NCBI GenBank assembly: GCA_023417635.1
Contig: JAEZFF010000002.1
Coordinates: 1-20,186 of the forward strand
From: Bacillota bacterium
GTDB lineage: Bacteria > Bacillota > Clostridia > Oscillospirales > Acutalibacteraceae
Length of the DNA stretch: 20,186 nt
Direction: 5' to 3'
The position numbers were made by a program, and so were the translations under genes. This document shows, piece after piece, positions 6,794 to 14,226 of the stretch. The stretch's first letter is position 1; each line of letters opens with the position of its first letter. The notes below the pieces were generated by a model. That model ran no database searches. It saw only the letters and a program-made list of their open reading frames with translations, and had not been told where the DNA came from.

Positions 6794-8563
6794 TTGAAAC
6801 CCACGAAAAAACCGAGCCATGACAAGAACTTTGGCCGCGGCAACTGGAAAGCATATTTCAGATTGATTCCATACATCAAGCTTCCGTGGCTGCTGATTCT
6901 GATCGCCTTTATCGTCGATATCGGTTACTCGGAAGTTTTGGCCAGGGTGCCGGTGAGTACCTCGGCTCTCTTTGGCGGAAATTTAACAGGCGCCGCACTG
7001 GCGTCTGCCATCATTTATAACCTTCTCAGCTATGTGCTGATGCTGGGCTCGATCTGTCTGATTTCCTGTGTTTCAGCAGTGGCTGTACGCCGGGCACAGG
7101 GCGTGCTGTGGAAGCGTATGCTGCGGCTTGATATGGCGTACTATGACGCCAATGACCCTTCTAATCTTCTCAGCACCTTGACCAATGACACGGAAACAGC
7201 GGTCAACTCTCTGATTTCGCAGTTGATCTCTGTGATCCCAAGCCTCTATTATGTTATCCGAGTGCTGATAACGCTGCAAGGCTATGATTTTCGCCTGCTC
7301 GTGTCCATGCTGGTACTGATTCCACTCAATGTGGCCTATGTGGTTATTGTCGGACGCTGGAAGTATGAGGTCAACGCCGGTATCTTCCGCCAGGTAGGCG
7401 GTCTGACTGGTTTTCTTGCCGAGCGTGTCTCCAATTTGTTTCTGATCCACTCTTTTACCAACGAGGAGAAAGAGCGAGAAAACGGCATGGAAGCGGCTAA
7501 GGGACTCTATTCTGCCAAAGTGAGAGCAGCGAAAGTGACGCTCGTCGCAGATACTCTTGCAAATGTTTTGGATGTTTTGCAGCGCTGCGTACCGATTGTA
7601 TTTGGCCTGTACCTTCTAAAAATGCACAACATCACCATGGAGCAGTGGGTCGCATTTTTCCTGTTTGTCGGGCAGTTGATTCCCCAGGTAAACAGTCTCA
7701 TCAGCACGTGGAGCGACATCAAATCCGCACAGGGTGCGGCGTCACGGATGATCCAGATCATGGATGCACCGATTGAGACCGCAGAGGAATGTAAGGCATC
7801 CACTGCTGTGAAGGATGGTGACATTGTATTCCACAATATCAATTTTGCGTACGGAGACAAGACCGTGCTCAATAATATCAACTTGAATATCCCAAGCGGA
7901 AAGGCTACGGCTCTGGTCGGGCGCTGCGGTAGCGGCAAAACCACCTTGATGAGCCTCATTGAGCGGCTTTACGTTCCGACTTCCGGTACAATCACGTTGG
8001 ACGGAACGGATATTTCCTCATTTGACCGGAATGCCTACCGTGCTCATTTCGCTTATGTGCAGCAGGACGCCGGCCTGTTTGGCGGGACGCTGCGCTCCGC
8101 TATGACCTACGGTATCAAGAGGGATGTTTCCGATGAGGAGCTTCTGAAGGCCGCAGAAAAAACCGGCGCGCAGCAGTTGGTGCAGGATACGCCGGGTGGT
8201 CTTGACGCACACCTTGCAATCAACGGATCTTCTGTTTCCGGCGGGCAGCGGCAGAGGATGGTGCTGACCAGAGAGGTCCTGAAGGGCCGTAGCTGTCTGC
8301 TGCTGGATGAACCCACCTCAGCCTTGGATGCCAGATCGGCATTTGACATTCAGCAGAAGCTGCTGGAGGTGTTCCATGGAACGACAATGCTGATGATTAC
8401 CCACGACCTTCGACTGCTGTCTGCCGTGGATCAGATCATCTTTCTGGAAAATGGCACGGTTGTGGACAGCGGTACCCATCTGGAACTGATGTCACGCTGC
8501 GCACCGTATCGGGAACTGGTGAACTGCTGCACCAATTCGAATCTTCTGGAGGTCGTGCAATGA
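6794..8563 (+). CDS. ABC exporter half-transporter, subunit 1 (MsbA/MDR type)
   Basis: A 589-residue fusion of a six-helix membrane domain (residues about 25-310) with an ATPase domain (about 340-589). Motifs are Walker A GRCGSGKT (376-383), Q-loop YVQQD (421-425), signature VSGGQ (481-485), Walker B CLLLDEP (501-507) with catalytic Glu506, and His537 in ITHDL. All catalytic positions are present. A TTG start at 6794 is preferred because AAGGGGG lies 8 bases upstream; an upstream in-frame TTG at 6746 would overlap the lipoprotein gene and has a weak ribosome binding site. The stop overlaps the start of the next ABC gene (ATGA), so the two probably form a heterodimeric exporter. No peptidase (C39) domain is fused, so it is not a double-glycine bacteriocin exporter of the PCAT type. 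The substrate is unknown. Confidence 0.93.
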   Translation: MKPTKKPSHDKNFGRGNWKAYFRLIPYIKLPWLLILIAFIVDIGYSEVLARVPVSTSALFGGNLTGAALASAIIYNLLSYVLMLGSICLISCVSAVAVRRAQGVLWKRMLRLDMAYYDANDPSNLLSTLTNDTETAVNSLISQLISVIPSLYYVIRVLITLQGYDFRLLVSMLVLIPLNVAYVVIVGRWKYEVNAGIFRQVGGLTGFLAERVSNLFLIHSFTNEEKERENGMEAAKGLYSAKVRAAKVTLVADTLANVLDVLQRCVPIVFGLYLLKMHNITMEQWVAFFLFVGQLIPQVNSLISTWSDIKSAQGAASRMIQIMDAPIETAEECKASTAVKDGDIVFHNINFAYGDKTVLNNINLNIPSGKATALVGRCGSGKTTLMSLIERLYVPTSGTITLDGTDISSFDRNAYRAHFAYVQQDAGLFGGTLRSAMTYGIKRDVSDEELLKAAEKTGAQQLVQDTPGGLDAHLAINGSSVSGGQRQRMVLTREVLKGRSCLLLDEPTSALDARSAFDIQQKLLEVFHGTTMLMITHDLRLLSAVDQIIFLENGTVVDSGTHLELMSRCAPYRELVNCCTNSNLLEVVQ

Positions 8564-10281
8564 AACAGAAAAAGCCTTTTGACACGTTTCGCATTGTGCT
8601 TCGCGGTGTGCGAATTCCGTGGCTCTTAGTTCTCATCTCTCTCACGGCTTCTTCTTTGACTGCAAATGCAATGGTCAAGAGTGCAACCATCACCGCACAG
8701 GTAGTGGATGCCTCGGGCAATCTCAAAACAAGCGAGGTCATCAGCTACATTGTCTACACGCTGGGCGGCGGTTTGCTGTCCGTACTCGGCACTTACACCA
8801 ACAGTCTGATGACTGAGAAGATCAATCTCGGAGTCCGGGAAAAGCTCTGGGCCAAAATGCTGCGTATCCCTTTGAGTTTCTACGACAAGGAGAGCGGCGA
8901 AACCCTCGTCAGCCGCGTTACAAACGACTGCGACCGTGCCAGTGGTTTTATGGGCGTAGTGATCATGCTGATCAGTTCACTGTATGGCCTGGTTTTGGCC
9001 ATTCAGAGCATGTACAGCTTCAGTGCTACACTGACCTTGTGGTGCCTGGTCCTTGTACCAGTAATTTCAATCGGCGTTTCGCTCAGCGGCAGATTGGTGT
9101 TCCGCATGATCAGCAACTACTACGCCGCCCGCTCACAGGTTACCACATATCTCTTGGAACGCGTAAAAAACCTTCGCCTGGTGCGCAGCAGCAACATGGA
9201 GGATGATGAAACCCGGGAAGGAAAGTACCAGTTCCGCAATCTCTTCCGGACCTGTATCCGGTATACCCTGAGTGACTCTCTGCTGACTTCTTTTATGGGC
9301 CTTACGCCGATTGGGCTGATTATCATTACCTTCATCATCGGCGGCATCAAGATTGCTTCCGGCGAGTTGACTCCCGGCGTCGTGATTGGATTTTTTGGTG
9401 TCTCAGGTATGGCGAGTGTGCGCATCAGCGTGCTCATCACGGTTTATGGAAATTATGCGGAGACCAGCGGCGTAGTTCAGAAGATCAGCACCGTGTTGAA
9501 TGCTGAGGAGGAGTCAAATGAAGGAAGACCCATGGATCTCCCAGATGCGGATATTGCGTTTGAGAACGTTCAGTTCGCCTATGGCGACAAACCAGTGTTG
9601 AAGGGCGTCAGCTGTGTGATTCCAAAGAAGCGGATCACTGCAATCATAGGCAACAACGGCGCAGGCAAATCCACGCTTTTCAAGCTGCTGGAAAAAATGT
9701 ATGAGCCCTCTTCCGGCAGAATTCTCTTCGGCGATGTTCCCCTCGCAACCTTCGACCCGGTTGCCTGGCGAAGGGCTTTTGCTCTGGTTTCACAGGACAG
9801 GCCGCTGCTGTCGGGCACGATTCGTGAGAATATGACTTACGGCTGCAACCGCAGCATCAGCGACGAAGAACTCAGAGAAGCAGCAAAGCAGGCAAATATT
9901 CTAGAACTGATTGAATCTCTGCCGGATGGCTTTGATACCCACGTGGAGCCAGGCGGAAGCAACTTTTCCGGCGGCCAGCGGCAGTGTATTGCCATTGCCC
10001 GCGCCATTATGCGCAATCCTGATTATTTGCTGCTTGATGAGGCTACCAGCAACATGGATGCGCAGAGCGAGCGGCTCGTTTCTGAAGCGCTTGCCAATTT
10101 GATGAGAGGACGTACTACGATCATGATTGCCCACAACCTTTCCGCAATCAGCTGCGCCGACTATATCATCGTTCTGCAGGATGGAAAAGTCGATGCGTGC
10201 GGAACGCCGGAAGAAGCTGCCAAGGCAAGTGTGATCTTCCGCGACTTTGTTAAGAGTCAGACAGCAACAGCTTTATGCTAG
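8560..10281 (+). CDS. ABC exporter half-transporter, subunit 2 (MsbA/MDR type)
   Basis: A 573-residue exporter with an N-terminal six-helix domain (about 15-310) and an ATPase domain (about 330-573). Motifs are Walker A GNNGAGKS (364-371), Q-loop residue in SQDRP (411-415), signature FSGGQ (469-473), Walker B YLLLDEA (489-495) with Glu494, and His525 in IAHNL. Both partners therefore have a consensus catalytic Glu, unlike many heterodimeric exporters in which one site is degenerate. The ATG at 8560 overlaps the preceding stop by 4 bases and has GGAGG 7 bases upstream, indicating translational coupling. The trigger-factor-like gene follows after 32 bases. Substrate class (peptide, lipid or drug) cannot be told from the sequence. 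Confidence 0.93.
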   Translation: MKQKKPFDTFRIVLRGVRIPWLLVLISLTASSLTANAMVKSATITAQVVDASGNLKTSEVISYIVYTLGGGLLSVLGTYTNSLMTEKINLGVREKLWAKMLRIPLSFYDKESGETLVSRVTNDCDRASGFMGVVIMLISSLYGLVLAIQSMYSFSATLTLWCLVLVPVISIGVSLSGRLVFRMISNYYAARSQVTTYLLERVKNLRLVRSSNMEDDETREGKYQFRNLFRTCIRYTLSDSLLTSFMGLTPIGLIIITFIIGGIKIASGELTPGVVIGFFGVSGMASVRISVLITVYGNYAETSGVVQKISTVLNAEEESNEGRPMDLPDADIAFENVQFAYGDKPVLKGVSCVIPKKRITAIIGNNGAGKSTLFKLLEKMYEPSSGRILFGDVPLATFDPVAWRRAFALVSQDRPLLSGTIRENMTYGCNRSISDEELREAAKQANILELIESLPDGFDTHVEPGGSNFSGGQRQCIAIARAIMRNPDYLLLDEATSNMDAQSERLVSEALANLMRGRTTIMIAHNLSAISCADYIIVLQDGKVDACGTPEEAAKASVIFRDFVKSQTATALC

Positions 10282-10313
10282 AGCGTGAAAGCGATGACAG
10301 GAGAATAATCCAC

Positions 10314-11222
10314 ATGAGAACAAAATTGTATCGTTCGGTAGACCTGAACACAATTCTGCGGTCTGTTGACCCTTCCTGCATCCCCACGGAGGAGAGCCTC
10401 CGTGGATATGTGCGGAAGGAATTGACGCGGGGGTGTGCTTTCTATACGCCTTGTGCCGCAGAGGAACCCATACGCCACGGCGATAAGGCGACGATTCGCG
10501 TTTCCAGTGCCCTTGCCAAATTCAACCGGGAGAAGGTGCCCGTCTCCGTTGGAACGGGACTGTATAACGCCGATTTGGAAGCGGCGCTGATCGGATTGAA
10601 GGCTGGAGAAAGCGGAACGGTTACCGTCAAGGGTGAGACAGTCTCGTTTACCGTCCTCGGGGTCGAGCTACCATGCCGCCCTGATCCGACCGATGAGATG
10701 GCGCGGGCTCAGGACATCGAAGGCGTGACGACTGTGGCGCAGTTCAGCGCTTACGTTCTGAAACAGAAGAGGGAAGAATATCTCAAGGCGCTGGTAGAGC
10801 AGTTGTTGGATCAGATGATCCTTCAGTCCGATTTCAGCGACATCAATCCACAGGATGTTAAAGAAGCGACGGATTTAAGGTATACAGTCATGCGCGAACG
10901 GTTTCTGCACTCCGGAACCGATCTGGATGCTCTCACACCGGAAGAGTGGTCACAGACAATCTACGCGCCAAAGGCTTTTTCCTATATGGAAAAGTACAAC
11001 CCGGAAATGGGGAAACTCGCTGCTGCGCCCAACAAACAAGCCTACTATGAGCTATTGCGCCCTGAGATTGAGCGTTCCATCCAAAACGCGCTGGTACTCT
11101 GCACGGTGCTCCTCAAAGAGGATGCAGCGGCGTATGATCCGACTAAACAGCTTCATGCGGATAAGCCTCTAGTTGAAGAGTTTACCCGGATAGTTCAAGC
11201 CCAATTATTTGCGAAAGGATAA
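10314..11222 (+). CDS. Second trigger-factor-like protein without the ribosome-binding domain
   Basis: A 302-residue protein with the same overall plan as the product at 2660. A short N-terminal region is followed by an FKBP-like segment at about residues 55-118 (HGDKATIRVSSALAKF, VPVSVGTGLYNADLEAAL, IGLKAGESGTVTV). A helical C-terminal part follows, with the trigger-factor-like turn VTTVAQFSAYVLKQKREEYL. The ribosome-docking signature is absent. Sequence similarity to the first copy is limited by eye, so it is a diverged paralogue rather than a recent duplicate. The ATG at 10314 has AGGAG 10 bases upstream; an in-frame ATG at 10275, overlapping the ABC gene's end, is the alternative. Its stop lies within the ribosome binding site of the thioredoxin-like gene. 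An inverted repeat near its 5' end may influence translation. A role in handling the exported or redox substrate is inferred. Confidence 0.65.
   Translation: MRTKLYRSVDLNTILRSVDPSCIPTEESLRGYVRKELTRGCAFYTPCAAEEPIRHGDKATIRVSSALAKFNREKVPVSVGTGLYNADLEAALIGLKAGESGTVTVKGETVSFTVLGVELPCRPDPTDEMARAQDIEGVTTVAQFSAYVLKQKREEYLKALVEQLLDQMILQSDFSDINPQDVKEATDLRYTVMRERFLHSGTDLDALTPEEWSQTIYAPKAFSYMEKYNPEMGKLAAAPNKQAYYELLRPEIERSIQNALVLCTVLLKEDAAAYDPTKQLHADKPLVEEFTRIVQAQLFAKG
10384..10405 (+). repeat. Perfect 9-bp intragenic hairpin near the start of the second trigger-factor-like gene
   Basis: CCACGGAGG (10384-10392), loop AGAG, CCTCCGTGG (10397-10405). The stem lies about 70 bases inside the coding region and has no T tract, so it is not a terminator. 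It contains GGAGG, a ribosome-binding-like sequence, sequestered in the stem. It may slow translation or stabilise a processed mRNA end. Confidence 0.5.
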
Positions 11223-11226
11223 CATT

Positions 11227-11550
11227 ATGGCTATTGTACATCCTACCATGCAAAATTTTAACAGCATCGTTGCGGAAGGCTTTTGGATTGCCGATTTCTA
11301 TACGACCCACTGCGGTCCGTGTAAGCTGATAGATGTGATTATCAACGACATTGTGACGGAAAATCCGGATATCAACTGGGCAAAGTGCAATCTGGATGAC
11401 GATGAGAGCTTTATGGAACAATTCCAGATTTTGGGAACGCCGACATTGCTGTTTTTTCTGAATGGTGAATTAAAAGGAAAAATGGTGGGCGGATTCTATG
11501 AGCGCAAGGAAATTGAAGCCCAGATATCTCAGTGTATCTATGGGGAATAA
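11227..11550 (+). CDS. Thioredoxin-like protein with CGPC active site
   Basis: A 107-residue thioredoxin-fold protein, last gene of the operon. The active site is CGPC at residues 29-32 (FYTTHCGPCKLID), with His in place of the usual Trp before the first Cys. The cis-proline loop is GTPTLLFFLNGE with Pro72. Additional cysteines are at residues 54 and 103, which canonical thioredoxins lack. There is no signal peptide, so it acts in the cytosol. AAAGGA lies 7 bases before the ATG and overlaps the end of the upstream gene. The thioredoxin-reductase-like flavoprotein at 1539-2399 is a natural redox partner. It may keep cysteines of the exported product or of the TSCPD protein reduced; this is inference. 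Confidence 0.88.
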   Translation: MAIVHPTMQNFNSIVAEGFWIADFYTTHCGPCKLIDVIINDIVTENPDINWAKCNLDDDESFMEQFQILGTPTLLFFLNGELKGKMVGGFYERKEIEAQISQCIYGE

Positions 11551-11614
11551 TTTTCCTGCCGTGACAGAGTGCCTATTCTAAAGCTATATGCCAAGTGGTT
11601 TTATCTTGGCTTAC

Positions 11615-11647
11615 AAAAAAGACTGGCATAGTGCCAGCCTTTTTTGT
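11615..11647 (+). terminator. Rho-independent terminator of the lipoprotein-ABC operon
   Basis: AAAAAA, stem CTGGCA (11623-11628), loop TAG, TGCCAG (11632-11637), then a CC and seven Ts (11640-11646). The A and T runs extend the stem, so it works in both directions. It ends the operon 65 bases after the thioredoxin-like stop. The rest of 11551-11709 shows no gene. Confidence 0.85.
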
Positions 11648-11709
11648 TTGTTCCGCTGAAGGTCAGATTCACTTGGCTATACCTGCTTTAGCAGTCGTTA
11701 GGGAAAGTG

Positions 11710-12003
11710 ATGCAGTCGATAGCTTCTTTGATGAGTCTTGAGGCGCATGCCAGTATTATACCCCTTCTAAGGCCTAATCAATATCCAGACTTGCCGGGGG
11801 TCATGACTCTGAATTTATACCTGATGCGAAACGTTTATCTTCCAATCGACGCAAAATTTGCAGACTGCAGATGGTACTATAATTGCTTTGATTCTTATTA
11901 TCGCGATGTAGATGCTACGCCGATGGTAGAGAAGATAGCGTAGTACATGGAAGAACGGCTGCGTACCGTGTGGCAGCAAGGCGAGTTGCCTGTTGTTTTG
12001 TCC
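11710..12003 (+). pseudogene. Gene fragment with internal nonsense codon, possibly the front of a DUF6076-like gene
   Basis: An open stretch starts at ATG 11710 and reads about 77 residues to TAG at 11941. The same frame continues sensibly beyond it (YMEERLRTVWQQGELP), so the TAG looks like a nonsense change. Recognisable protein-like parts are YLPIDAKFADCRWYYNCFDSYY. I cannot assign this piece with confidence; its position and direction suggest that it is the N-terminal part of the DUF6076-like gene whose remainder begins at 12192, split by the relaxase fragment. The exact right boundary is uncertain. Confidence 0.4.
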
Positions 12004-12159
12004 AGTTGTAAAGGCGGGTGATACGGGCCTTGATTTCTTTGAGCAGCCGGTTCTGTGCGGTGATTTCCCGATTGACGGTGCTTTTTCGGTGACAAGTCCC
12101 CGGTGTTCCATCTGTGTGGCGGCGATGCCCATATGGACGGTAGGTATCTGCTGCAACTC
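11974..12159 (-). pseudogene. Frameshifted MobA/MobL-type relaxase fragment
   Basis: The minus strand reads IPTVHMGIAATQMEHRGLVTEK from about 12150, then after a one-base shift near 12085 continues NREITAQNRLLKEIKARI and ends TRLYNWTKQQA. The pattern 'PTxHxGxAAxQME-RG--TE---NREI--NR-LKEIKARI' is characteristic of the MobA/MobL relaxases that nick plasmids and integrative elements at oriT. Only about 60 residues remain, without the catalytic His cluster or Tyr, so it is non-functional. It lies antisense between two pieces of another decayed gene and marks past insertion of mobile DNA. Confidence 0.6.
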
Positions 12160-12191
12160 TGTCCAAAAACCATTTCATCAAGGAAGAGTCC

Positions 12192-12730
12192 ATGAAAGCT
12201 GATGCGTATACCGCGCTGTTTTTCCCTTTTGGGAAACCGGACTTTGTGGAGGACGGGAAAGCATCGACATGGAACGTGACCGACCGCACCATGATCGCGC
12301 TGGCGATGACGATGCGCGATAAGCCGATGGTGGTAAACATGGAATTTCAGCGGGAATATGCCGAACGCTACAACTGGCTGATACAGCAATTCAAGGATTG
12401 GGCGTTTACCTTTTGCTCCAGCTTTCTTTACTATTTAAGGATAGACAAAATCGACGAAACCGCCCACGAGCTTTACCAGCAGGACATGGCAGCCTTTGAC
12501 GGTATCGCGCCGACGTATCATATTGCGTTGCTGGACAAACCGACCATCCTATGGAATTTTCATTCACTGTTGATTGGCATTCAGATGATGTTCAGCTTCA
12601 TGCTGACGGATGAGGCAAAACTTCTGCGTGTCTGCAGGCATTGCGGTAGGGCGTCCATGGCGAGTCATCCCAGCGCTGTTGGTGTAAAAACCGGTACAAC
12701 GTTTACAAGAATCGGGAAAAGTATAAGTAA
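12192..12730 (+). pseudogene. DUF6076-like gene, C-terminal part, broken by a small deletion
   Basis: From ATG 12192 a long stretch reads as a coherent protein (WNVTDRTMIALAMTM, YHIALLDKPTILWNF, HSLLIGIQMMFSFMLTDEAK) up to a zinc-ribbon half LRVCRHCGRASMASHPSAV. After about 12680 this frame becomes nonsense, while a different frame resumes CKNRYNVYKNREKYK and stops at 12728-12730. In intact relatives, as I recall them, the second half of the Cys cluster (roughly FCSPxCKN) joins the two, so about ten bases are missing. The open frame running to 12773 is therefore a frameshift product. The family name DUF6076 is from memory and moderately sure; the function of the family is unknown. Confidence 0.55.
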
Positions 12731-12828
12731 AAGCCTCTTGTCACTGTTTGTTTTTACACTAAGTAACCGCTGATTTAATCCGTTCGGGAAAAAGGATATA
12801 ATAAAAGAAAAAGCGATAGGCGCTAAGG

Positions 12829-12939
12829 ATGGACGGACAGCAGAACTTTTTAGATATGGAATATGCAAATCGGAAACGGAAAACCAAACTGGAAGAGTTT
12901 CTGGAGGACATGAACGAAGTGATTCCATGGGATGAATAG
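12829..12939 (+). pseudogene. IS5-family transposase N-terminal remnant
   Basis: A 36-residue frame beginning MDGQQNFLDMEYANRKRKTK and ending VIPWDE before a TAG. The order of motifs (aromatic/acidic start, E-Y-A--RKRKT---FL--M--VIPW) matches the start of IS5/InsH-type transposases. Everything after the conserved PW is missing: the following 110 bases (12940-13049) do not continue the family in any frame I checked. No terminal inverted repeats could be paired. Confidence 0.6.
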
Positions 12940-13049
12940 GCTGGCATCATCCTGCCATATTGCACACATGTTATCAAGTGCGAACCTTTATATGCTGGTT
13001 CAGGCCGTAAAGCGGCCGAATTTTGCTCTGGACATATTGATTCGCAGCC

Positions 13050-14189
13050 CTACAATAATTTTTCAATTATTTCTTCGTATGATGAAACTTCGCCAATCGT
13101 GAAACCACTTTCAATGCATTTCTTAAATTTTATTCCCAATATGGTATCATTAATAAATGCTGCTCCGACTACCTTCCCGGAAGAGATAGCAGCCAGTGCA
13201 TAATCTTCTCCACTGCGTTTGCGATAGAATTGTACCCCTTCCGCAGCCTGAATGGAACCGATCGACAAGATCGAAACGCCTGCCACTTTTGTCATTGGTG
13301 AAGGGATTACCGTATGATAAACGGCATCGATACCGGACGCATTCAGCCCGGCAATTTCTCCCTGCTTTGCAGCGACTGCCATTAATCCCGGAATTGCTCC
13401 CGAAAATTCCGCAGCATCACCGCAGGCATAAATATCGTTTGCAGAGGTTTGCATATGTTCGTCAACTAAAATGCCACGGTTGGTTTTAATTCCGCATTTC
13501 TTGGCGAGGTCTGTAGAAGAACGGACGCCTGCGGCGGCAATCACGCATGCATTTTTAATCTCAGTTTGGTATTGTTCGATATTGCCGCCGCCATGAATTA
13601 TAATTCCTTTCTTTTCCAGAAGCTTCTTTAAAAACAGTCCGCCCTCCCGATCCAATTGACGGGGAAGAGGATAGTCGCTGATATCGTATACGGATACTTT
13701 GGCTCCCAGTTGTGAAACGGCAAATGCTGTTTCCAGCCCCAACACTCCCCCGCCGACAACGAAAGCTCTATGGGTACGCATACACGCTTCTCGGATTGCA
13801 AGCGCATCCGAATACGTCCGAAGCGAATATACCTTTTCGGCAAATGGAACAGAAGGGATATTGGGAGAGGAACCGCATGCGAGAATCAAAGAAGCGTATT
13901 CGGTGGAATTTCCATCTTCCCAGATGACGGACTTTTTTACTGGATCTATATCGCAAGCCTTCACGGAAGGAAAAAATTGAATTCCGGCGGATGAAAACCA
14001 GTCTTCGCTTTGCATTAGAATATCGTTAATTTCAGTGCCAGTATGAATCGCTTCCGGCAAACGGGGCCGCCAATAAGGGGGAAAAGATTCTGCACCGGCC
14101 AAAATTGTCTGTTTCCCGGCTTTACGGGCTGCTTTGGCTGCATTCAGTCCCGCGGGACCCGCCCCAATAATTAAAATTTCTGTTTTCAT
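13050..14189 (-). CDS. NAD(P)H-dependent flavoprotein oxidoreductase, NADH:rubredoxin reductase type
   Basis: A 379-residue pyridine-nucleotide disulfide-reductase-fold protein without redox cysteines. The FAD motif GAGPAG is near the N-terminus (residues 8-13), the NAD(P)H motif VVGGGVLGLETA is near residues 143-154, and the second FAD motif YACGDAAEF is near 263-271. The substrate-entry sequence FPPYWRPRLPE matches the small NADH:rubredoxin/nitrite-reductase-like group. AAGGAGGT lies 7 bases before the ATG at 14189. A rubredoxin gene lies 2.4 kb away in the same neighbourhood, supporting a role in passing electrons from NADH to rubredoxin, which in anaerobes feeds oxygen and peroxide removal. 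No cysteine pair is present, so it is not a disulfide reductase. It is divergent from the rubrerythrin-VIT gene with almost no gap. Confidence 0.8.
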   Translation of the reverse strand: MKTEILIIGAGPAGLNAAKAARKAGKQTILAGAESFPPYWRPRLPEAIHTGTEINDILMQSEDWFSSAGIQFFPSVKACDIDPVKKSVIWEDGNSTEYASLILACGSSPNIPSVPFAEKVYSLRTYSDALAIREACMRTHRAFVVGGGVLGLETAFAVSQLGAKVSVYDISDYPLPRQLDREGGLFLKKLLEKKGIIIHGGGNIEQYQTEIKNACVIAAAGVRSSTDLAKKCGIKTNRGILVDEHMQTSANDIYACGDAAEFSGAIPGLMAVAAKQGEIAGLNASGIDAVYHTVIPSPMTKVAGVSILSIGSIQAAEGVQFYRKRSGEDYALAAISSGKVVGAAFINDTILGIKFKKCIESGFTIGEVSSYEEIIEKLL

Positions 14190-14226
14190 GATTGGTACCT
14201 CCTTAATTTTAGAAGAAGAAATTCTT

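Noticed and set aside
6794..10281. ABC pair as a bacteriocin exporter of the C39-peptidase type
   Set aside because: Neither subunit has an N-terminal cysteine peptidase domain and no double-glycine leader peptide is encoded nearby.
11898..12389. Long minus-strand open frames over the DUF6076-like remnant
   Set aside because: Their residues beyond the short relaxase-like segment have no protein-like character and are antisense to the plus-strand remnant.
12192..12773. 193-residue open frame as an intact gene
   Set aside because: Its last ~30 codons are out of frame: another frame resumes the expected CKNRYNVYKNREKYK end, so the open frame is a frameshift product.
12982..13017. Hairpins GAACC/GGTTC and GGCCG/CGGCC as a terminator of the rubredoxin-reductase-like gene
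   Set aside because: Short stems, no T run on the relevant strand and a position inside mobile-element debris; not convincing enough to list.
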